Source: Xenopus tropicalis
Taxonomy: Eukaryota; Chordata; Amphibia; Anura; Pipidae
Length of the DNA: 64,000 nucleotides
Direction of reading: 5' to 3'
NCBI RefSeq assembly: GCF_000004195.4
Contig: NC_030678.2
Span: forward strand, 82,992,904 to 83,056,903
The translations under genes were made by a program, and so were the position numbers. The notes under the pieces were generated by a model. The model did not search any database and was not told the origin of the DNA. It saw only the letters and a list, made by a program, of their open reading frames with translations. Of this stretch, positions 55,627-64,000 are shown piece after piece. Positions within the stretch are counted from its first letter, which is position 1, and the number at the start of each line of letters is the position of its first letter.

Positions 55627-57313
55627 CTGACAACTCATCTGTTACAGACTGTAGTATTTTTATAATCTTGTGCTTAGACCAAAATGAGATGGTGATAGAA
55701 AGAAAGAGCAAAAATGTAGTTTATTCCATCCTAGTAAATGAGTTAAAGAAGAAGTGTGCATCCAATAATTGGAAACACCTTATGTGGTCAGATTAAATAT
55801 TTGCCAGTTAGGGCTCTGAGTACCTAGAAACAACATAAAGTGGGCTCTGTAGTGGTCTAGGCAAAATATTTTAGCATTCTTCTGGTTCCAATTAACAACC
55901 GACATGGTAGACAGCTATAGGCTATGTCGATATTTACTGTAGATGGCAGGCGGCTGTGATGGCACCAAAACTGTTTCCCATAAAAACATGTAATTTTCCA
56001 ATATGATAACACTCATATCCACATCAACTTGTGTTTCGTCTTTCTTTGAGGAGCTGGGAATGAATTTCAACAGCACCTGTGGCCAATTTAAACACAATAT
56101 TTAAATATATAACTGAGCCAATGTGGTTAATTATGGACACCAAGTTTCCTGAATCTCCTACTCGGAATAACAAGACATCAGGAGAAGTGTACACTACACC
56201 AGTAACCCAGGAAAACCAATTACATGTTTGTATGCTTTATTACTTTAACTTCTCTAGACCAGTAAAATCAAACCTTTGCCTCGGGTCGCTTTGGGCTACT
56301 AAACTGCAGCAAACTTGACAAGATCGTTAATACAGCAATTTCATTATAAATTAAAATCCCAACACTTTATATGAGGTTATGTTATTTGATGCCTCAAATG
56401 AACATAATATTTTCATATGTCAAAACCAGATTCCTAACCTATAGGTCAGGACTCAAAATTGAGTCCCTATACAGTTATAGGTGACCCCTATAATTAAAAG
56501 ACATGTCCTTCTACAATAGACAATATTAAAATAAATAATATAGCTAATTCTAAACCAATTCTTTGGGTCAATATGTTGACTTCCAGAGATTTCTTCAGTC
56601 CGCTGATAAAGTGATTAAGAAACTGAGAATTAGAAGGGCACAAAGTAATGCCCTGATATCAATGTTCCCTGTAAGCTGTGGGTGCAGAGATGTGTGCTCT
56701 GTAATTTGTTGTCTTTGTGCAAGAGTGCATGATTTAGAAAGGAACATCGCCTGACAAACTGTTGGGGTCAGGACAAAGCTACAGTGCTTTTACCCACAGT
56801 GATTCCATCATTTAGAAGAAATGGAATCAACACTTGCACACTTCAGTGATTATATATTGAGGTTGCCCAAATGTCAGATTCTCAGTAAAATAATTTATTT
56901 GTAAAAAAGCCAAAAACGTGTCTCTGCATCTCATTTTCACACTGACAGAACATATTAATGAAGCCTAACTTCTAACCGCATTGATGAGGCAACTGAATTT
57001 TTTATCGTTATTTATGAAGTTGTTGTTGCATGGCCTCTCCGAGATCGTGTTCACATATAGACCCTTCTGCTTGGCATAAGAACTGAACCATTAGGTTAAT
57101 ATTATAGTTTTTAGCTTTACTTGATTTAATAAGAGTTGCATCAGCTCTAGTTACTTTTTTGCAGTTAAGGAAGGACTGATAACATATAAGGTTAGATCAG
57201 CAATCATTTTTTGACTCCACCACCAAGTGGGGTAGGGAGAGAAAAGGCCACAGGTCAACTGAGGAGTAGGGAGAAAAAGCCACAAAAAACTGGAAAGCTC
57301 AGAGAAATAGCTA
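55627..57313. other. non-coding DNA, nothing recognised
   Basis: No supported frames or repeats. Confidence 0.5.
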
Positions 57314-57719
57314 TTAAAGGGGAACAATTGCAAAAATTAAATGTGAGCTTCATTTTGTGTAAATAAAGGACCTTTCTAAATATAATCAGTTAAAAATTCT
57401 GTGCCATTTCTGAATTACTAAAGTTGATGCCCCCCACCCACCTCTGTCTCTCTGTGCAGGAGTCAGATTTTAACTGTTATTTGTAATATATACGTGTGGG
57501 GTTCCTTTTGCTTAAACAATGTATTAGAGTTTATTGTTTCAAAATAAGTAACTCTGATACATGGCTTCATGTAGAGACGGGTTGTTGGGAGGGGGAATAG
57601 TGAAAAGTAACTTGATTATTTAAGAAAAGAGGCAAAATTTCCAACTGACTTAAAATGTTTTCCTTTTTACATGAGGAAACATAAATTCAATTTTAATTTT
57701 CATGATAGTTCTCTTTTAA
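57314..57719 (+). mobile_element. TTAA-type (T2-like) MITE
   Basis: TTAA at 57314-57317 and 57716-57719, with inward termini AGGGGAAC and AAGAGAAC. The 406-bp interior has no coding capacity and contains a local pair, 'gttaaaaattctgtgccatt' and 'tatcatgaaaattaaaattg'-like A/T-rich arms. The termini fit the TTAAAGG pattern. Confidence 0.65.
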
Positions 57720-60700
57720 GGGAGGATGGGTTAGTGGATGAGGATGGTACACATAGATAGCAATGTCACTTGTGTCATATAATTTAGTTACTCTCCCAAA
57801 ACAACCCACGATAAGCCTGTTGATTTAAAAAGACTAATGATGCCAGAGCAGTTCTATCTCCTGGTTAAAGCTAGTATTGAATGAAATTAATACATTTCCC
57901 TCTCCTGAATAATTTTCTTTTGGCTTTTCTAGCCTTCAGTCAGTGTTTTTTTGTCCCACCTATGTCTCTTTTCAGCAGTAATGGAGTTAACCATCCCTAA
58001 CCTAACCTTCCTTAGGTTTCTAAGAACGAGGTGATGCACTTGGCAGTTCCTTAGTGTAATCACAAGATTGAATCAACATAATCAATCAAACGCTACAACC
58101 AGCTGATCCAAGTAAGTAACTGTTTATTTGCAGAGAACAAGACTGCATCTGAAAGTATTGCTTCTTTACTCTACTGTAGGAATAGGGGGAATAGGGGTCT
58201 GTATGTGAGAGTGAGAGATCTGATGGCAAAATTTTTTTTGTTGCTATAAAAAAGAGGGGATGAGATGTCTGGCAAAGTAAGCAAGTATTGCATAAAAAAC
58301 TTCACAACTTTCACCCAGTTACAATTGGCCGGTGGCTGCATATTAGTGGATCTAGCCAATTTCACACCCTTGGCACAAGTGACCCCTTTGTTTCTCTCCT
58401 TCCCTCAACTTCAATCAATTGTATACAAAAAAACTTTATATATCAATATTGGTGGGTGAAATTGTTTAAAAAACCATACACCCAGAAACAGTTTTTATAC
58501 TGTTTTCACACTTGAAACTGCAGAAGTTTGTATTTTACACTGTAAGGGGCTTTAGGTATTTATGCATGAGGCCCCTATAAATCTCTACTCATTCCACAGA
58601 GGTCACTTAATCTCAGGTTAGTTTTAGCATACATGTTGTATGCTGCTATACATGTTACTATATAATCTGTCGCACAGATCTAAAAGAAATAGTGACACTT
58701 TTCACATTTAACTAGAAAGTGTCACCATGCCTTTCATAAAATGCCTTGCACTACCTGTAACATTTTATTTTGACCCATGCCTTACTGCAGGCCCATTTCT
58801 GAAGTATGTTGCTCACTGAATAAATTCTTCTGCCAGACACATCCAGAGATGTCATGCATAAGGGCGGGTCCCAATAGCCTGAGAACAAATATAACAATGT
58901 TATAACACAGATCTCTGAAGAAAGCGGCTCGCAAAGCACCATGGTCAGCCAGAGAATGGATAAAACTTTATTTACATTCTTAAAAACCCAGAACGCCTCT
59001 GGGCTCCAAGCACCCGAACCAAATTTCGGCATCGGTGAGTGTGTGTATATTTATGTGATCTTCACTGCTTGTGTACTAACATTTGAAATATTTGGCGAGG
59101 GACCTGAGGTATTCACACCCAGGTCAATACCTATTTTAGGTAAAGATTTTTGTCTTTAACTCTGATCTCTTTTATAAATTGTTTAATTAAACTGTGTTAG
59201 CACACTATATATATATAAATTTTACTGAATTGGGTGTATTCTTTGAGGATTTAGGTAGAATGTTATAACACAGAACTACTCCCCTATGTTAGAAGTATTG
59301 CCCAGGATGGGCCCAGCTCTCCCTACCCCCATTTTTTATTGCATCTCTGGTTCCTGTGTTCCTGGAATTTCCCTAAAAAGCAAGCTGTGTACGTGAGCTG
59401 AACAAAAGGATCACACCCTTGCTCCTCTGTGCACGCATTCTTCTGGATGGGGAATTCTAAAATACACTGGCCCGGGGAAAAAAAATTCAGATTCTTTCCT
59501 GCACTGGACTAGAGCTTTGGTACCATCCAACTGTGGGAACATTTCCTTACCTCCAGGCCTATAGGGAGGGAACCTGGGCCGGCTATTGATGCTGACTGGG
59601 ACTGTATCCAAAGAGGAGTGTTCCCTGGGTGGGACTCCCCAATCAGCTAACTATGAGTTAAAGTAGCTATTTGGGGTTACCCTTTGCTGCTGTGTGGAAC
59701 GGCCAATTCTTGTTTGGACTTATATACCTGTGTGTACCCTACCCCTTCCAAGTACGCTATCTCCGCTTGTCTAATTTGTGTGTTATGCAATAAACTGGTG
59801 TGTTTACCTATAAATCCTGCTGTATTCCCTCTCCTGGTACCAGGTGCACAGGCACCCTTTCAGAACCTATAACATTAAGACCCAACACCAACTTCAGACA
59901 CACTGGGGTAAGTAAATGAGTCTGTGAGTGATACACTATAATAAGGATGTCTACATGGAACAAATTTACCTTGCCTAGTTAGTACTGAAAGTCTTATTAA
60001 AGCTATAATGACATGTTCCTAGTAAATAAATGAAGAAAGTTTTAGAATGAGAATGAACTGGATTCTTTTCACTGGTGCATTTCTAAATGCAAATCTAGTA
60101 CTGGGAATCCATTCCTTACTATAATATAGTACATCAGTGAGCACTAGCCAATGTTCAGAAATTTCCCAGGTTGCACCTCCGTGTAGTTATTCCCCCGTAA
60201 GCACCCACTAATAATGTACTCATATCATGCTTCAGTTCATACCATAATACATAGTTTCTTGATTCATTACTGCATTCTTCTAAATTCTTCTTTTCAAAAT
60301 GTACCCTACTCTGCTTCCATTTCAGACATAACCTTTGATGATTCATCTTGTCTTTTGTTTTCTCCATTGATGCAGGTGTTCCTGCTGTGTTGCTATATCT
60401 ATCTGTGTGACTACTTGCCCCATTCGGTCAAACTTGGCATTTCAATTTCACTTTAACAAAAATCAGATCTTTAACATTTAAAAGAATAGCTGAGAGGAGA
60501 ACATGTAACAAAAGACAGGATTAGTGTTTTTATATTAATATGGAGTAGGATGTGACAGTAAGTACCATGTACAAAATAATTGTGTTTTTGTTTTTTTAGA
60601 CAGTGACAGCACAATAGGGCAGCTTTTGTTCTATGTTGTTCTTTGTGAGACAAAACTGGCCTCAGCACATGGGTTTTTTTGTTATTCATAAAAAGCTAGC

Positions 60701-62784
60701 AACCCAAGTGATATCCCAAGTATTCTGTAGCACTATATTTTGGGTGTTATTATTGCATGAACACACAAGAAAGCAAAATGCTATCTTACCACAGACTTTT
60801 CTTGAGCTAATCACTAATGGTGGACTGTATTGTAACATATGGACTTTATTGTAATATACAACATCCAACATCCAATATCACTTCACTGAATATGCAAGGA
60901 TAATGGACAGGTGGTTGTACTTAGGAGGAGTGGTTACTTGTTATGTCACTTCCTGTGGCACACTTTTAATCATTTCTCACTTTATCTTGCACACTTGACA
61001 AAGAGCCAGTAGGCTAGAAACATGTTGTGTGGACAATAAACACTTTTTTTCTGAGCAGTTTTTGTGCATCATAACCCAATTCTTGTTACCCTATATTGTC
61101 TTTTTGCTGGTGCATGCAAAGATCTGGTTGAACTATACTGATTTTTGTTTTAGGATACCAGTCACACCTCTATTCAGTTTACTTTCAATTTGCTATGTCA
61201 AGCAGTCATTATATCTGCATGCCTCTGTCCAACATTAATTTGTCTCAGTAAACTAACAACTTACCACTTACAAAAGTAACACTTTTCACTTTCACCACTA
61301 TGCCAGGCAGAGGTTTGCTGATATTCTCTAAATCTGCCCTTTGTGTTCCTACATTTGCTTAAGACATCCCTTATCTGATAATGTTGTAGATACATAAAAA
61401 CGTTGCTGTAGCGGACATTCCAAGAATATCTGTGAGGTAGAAAGGAGATTAACCTCTTTTTGCAAAATGCTTAAGGGACAGTTTAGCCAAATGCTGTTAA
61501 TTGTTTTTCAGCTCCATATTTGCCATGAGCAGAAATTCAGGAAATGATAAAACTTGCAGAAACATTCTCTTATCTTTAGCTATGACTGTCAACCTGCCTC
61601 CTCCTTCATATTTTATACAAATCATGCACATTCCTAAAGGCTGACAAGTAATACTCTAAGCATCTGAAGAGATACAGACTTATTCTTTACCAAATCCCTT
61701 TGGTAATGTTACTAGATTTTTATATTAAATTTCTAATGTTGAAAATTAATGAGAATTGTTCACGCTTCCTAAAGTGATATGGATGAGGATGTGTATAGTG
61801 AAGATTGAAAAGAGTCTTTCCTTCTCAACAGTTTCTTTAAACACTTGCAAAACATTCCCATAGACAGCCCTTGACTAGTGAACACTAACAAATATGTCAG
61901 AATCATACACGCTATAATTTTACCAAACAGGAAAGGTACAGGAGAGATGTGTCCTAAATGGGATTTAGATTCACCACAGGAATTTTGCTGTTCCTAGGAG
62001 GCTTTTTAGGAACTGGCCTAATAACTAAAAACAGTTACATAGGAATTCAGTGGCTACAAACAAATCTCTGTACTTTGTTGTAGAAACTAGGACCTCCAGA
62101 GAAGATACTGCACACTGCATAAATGCATTCATGTAAAGAAAAATGTGGTGACATTTGTTCAAAGATGCCAGAAATTCTGAAGCAAAACAGATTGCTTTTT
62201 GCCACTGTACACCATTATCTCATTGCAACAAAGTTCAACAGTTAATAGCATTAGCTGGAATATTATTGACTCATATATAAGATTCCCAATATATCAGAGA
62301 CTATCAAATAATCAGAAACGACCAAACGTATCATACAATGGGGCAACAATGAAAATATTTACTTTAACATACAATAGACCAGATTTAGTTTGATGAGAAA
62401 ATCTTATCTGCTAATACAGTTCAGTCAGTCAATTCAATGAGAAAAACTTAGCTCACTGTTTATCCCAAGAAACCTCTATTGAAAAAAACTGGAATAGAAT
62501 TAAGAGAAATGTTTTTATTTTTTCTTGAACTGAATCTCACCTGTAAACAATAAAACACTGTTTTCTCATTGATTTGCATTTGGCCCAATGGGTGTTCCTG
62601 AGAGCAAGTAAAATTTTTTGAAAAGTGTCTGGTTTCAATGTTTGAGCTTATATTACTTACCTTAGTACACTGGTACTGACTAGGGTGTAAGTAAAAGTTT
62701 CTGGGCCCACAGCAAAACCTTGTTTAGGCCCAGTATGGCCTGAGCAACATTTCACACAAAACAGGACACTGGACAGGTACACAA
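57720..62784. other. non-coding DNA, little recognised
   Basis: Five kilobases without a gene. A possible piece of the 'acgtttcgg' repeat lies at 60960-61060. All frames are under 95 codons and unsupported. Confidence 0.45.
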
Positions 62785-62787
62785 TTA

Positions 62788-63007
62788 GGGGCATATTTAT
62801 TATGCTGTGTAAAAAACAGTGAGACAATTCACCACACAATACCAGGTTTCGCTGTGTAAAAAAACGCATTTTTCTTCTGCTGGAACTTATGTAAAATAAC
62901 AGCGTAAAATTTGGTGTTCGAACACCGATCTTCTCAATTTATTTTACACAGCTTTTTATGCTGTTTTTTCTGCAAATTCATTTTACACAGCATAATAAAT
63001 ATGCCCC
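62788..63007. mobile_element. 220-bp MITE with TTA target duplication
   Basis: The left terminus ggggcatatttattatgctg and the right terminus cagcataataaatatgcccc are perfect 20-bp inverted repeats, continuing as 'tgtgtaaaa' and 'ttttacaca'. TTA occurs at 62785-62787 and 63008-63010. The TTA duplication with GGGGC-type ends fits PIF/Harbinger. Non-coding. Confidence 0.9.
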
Positions 63008-63661
63008 TTAATGCATCTAAACTACCAAACTAGTTGCACTGACAAGTAATGCCAAGGTCTCCACAAGAAAATGTAGGGACATTATTATATGTATATATAA
63101 ACATTCAAAAGGGAGATTGATCATTACACATTCTCTGGTGCCCTCTTATATTATCAAATACTATTGACAAGGGGACTCCTCAATTGCCCTGTGCTTTCAA
63201 CCTTCCCTCTGAACTCCATTGTTACACACCTTAATGAAACACCAGGAGCCAGAAATGGGTAGTATTTATTCACATTTTATCAAATAAATAGGACCTTGCC
63301 AGCCTCACCCCAAGGCAATATTCAAAGCCAGAATTCCATAAGAGATCGCTACTATGCTCTGCTGTTCCTTGAGATCAGCACTATGTCATTATATCCACCA
63401 CCGAGTATTAGGCTGCCTCTACCTATACAGAGGATGGCCTCAAACTCTCCTACCAACAGGGTTGCATCTCCCTCCATGAGAGAAGTTCAGCAGCCCTGCT
63501 GCCAGTCCTGAATCTGCAGTGTCTTGAAAATCCAAACAGGCTGTCACCTAGCACAAGCAGTAGTAGCGTCTGTATCAATCAACCCACCGTGCAGTAACCT
63601 CCTTTCTCCTTCTTCTAAAATTTCTTGTGCAGTACTCTGGCAAGGTCCTACTGCAGCTGTG
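63008..63661. other. non-coding DNA
   Basis: The 71-codon frame at 63296-63511 has no recognisable domain. The part near 63250-63660 could be body sequence of the LINE whose tail follows, but I could not align it. Confidence 0.4.
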
Positions 63662-63812
63662 ACAAATAAAACTTAAGATACATTACCATATGTTTTGATC
63701 CAGAGCAAGACAAAAAACCCAGCCTGAAGCCTGTGCCAATTATGCCTCAAGAGGGAAAAAAAATTCCTTCCTGACCCCCATGGCGATCGGACACATTCCC
63801 TGGATCAAGGAT
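63662..63812 (-). mobile_element. CR1-like LINE 3' UTR fragment
   Basis: Reverse-complemented, it contains 'gggggtcaggaaggaatttt', 'tttccctcttgaggcataat' and 'ttttttgtcttgctctggat'. This parallels 41425-41510 ('gagtcaggaaggattttttt', 'ccctctgaggcaaattag', 'tgccttcctctggatc'), so both come from the same CR1-type tail group. Confidence 0.65.
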
Positions 63813-64000
63813 TTGACTTTCATTTAACATAAAACATACCATGCAGACTCTCACATTTATACTGTATAACATTAAGGAAACCACAATATAACTGCACACA
63901 GGAAATCATCCACATTCTGTAATTAACAGACAATATGAGAGCATAAAGAAGAGAATCTCCTGGCAGTTTACAAAATATGCAAAAAAGAGGGGAAGGTGGG
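63813..64000. other. right edge, nothing recognised
   Basis: Short stretch without a supported feature. Confidence 0.5.

Overview
The window is vertebrate, almost certainly frog (Xenopus-like) DNA. It is AT-rich, has no dense array of long ORFs, and is packed with interspersed repeats whose consensus forms I know from pipid frogs: MITEs with TTAA, 3-bp and 8-bp target duplications, CR1/Rex1-like LINE tails ending in (ATGTAACT)n, and a DIRS-order Ngaro retrotransposon. The species assignment is inference from repeat content. I recognise no host protein-coding exon, tRNA or rRNA, so the window reads as intergenic or deep intronic sequence whose coding capacity is all transposon-derived.

Layout. 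1-30 kb: mostly unassigned AT-rich sequence with scattered MITEs (2.4, 4.4-5.3, 8.9, 10.3-10.9, 15.2, 16.4, 20.4, 26.2, 29.5, 29.9 kb), a GATA microsatellite split by a transposon (3.7-4.3 kb), LINE 3'-tail fragments (14.5, 16.8-17.5 kb) and pieces of a repeat carrying a 'taagctcc'/'gcgctgta' type tail. 30.6-32.5 kb: a 5'-truncated CR1/Rex1-like LINE whose 579-codon reverse transcriptase frame is still open; a second, frameshifted copy lies at 38.1-39.4 kb and an older, scrambled copy at 40.2-41.6 kb. 35.5-36.4 kb: a decayed Penelope-like element. 43.2-43.8 kb: two MITEs abutting, the second within the first one's target repeat.

The centrepiece is a near-pristine 6.7-kb tyrosine-recombinase retrotransposon at 46802-53530 on the minus strand. 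In its own orientation it reads A1 - gag - RT/RNase H - tyrosine recombinase - SGNH hydrolase - B1 - A2 - short spacer - B2. A1 and A2 (208 bp) are identical and B1 and B2 (486 bp) differ at one base, so it inserted very recently. It interrupts an older TTAA-type MITE; an uninterrupted copy at 4829-5304 supplies the empty site and shows integration without target duplication at a CA dinucleotide. The same CA occurs once at the internal B1/A2 junction, as expected for integration of a circular DNA whose joined ends are stored as B1/A2. Gag packages the RNA, RT/RNase H copies it, and the recombinase should integrate the circle; the role of the hydrolase is unknown. The hydrolase frame has no ATG of its own before its catalytic motifs, lies behind a 44-bp A-rich tract, and is preceded by a splice-acceptor-like sequence, which makes its expression the most open question here.

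42-46.5 kb and 53.7-64 kb are otherwise low-information: further MITEs, microsatellites, a CR1 tail fragment near the right edge (63.66-63.81 kb) and unassigned AT-rich DNA.
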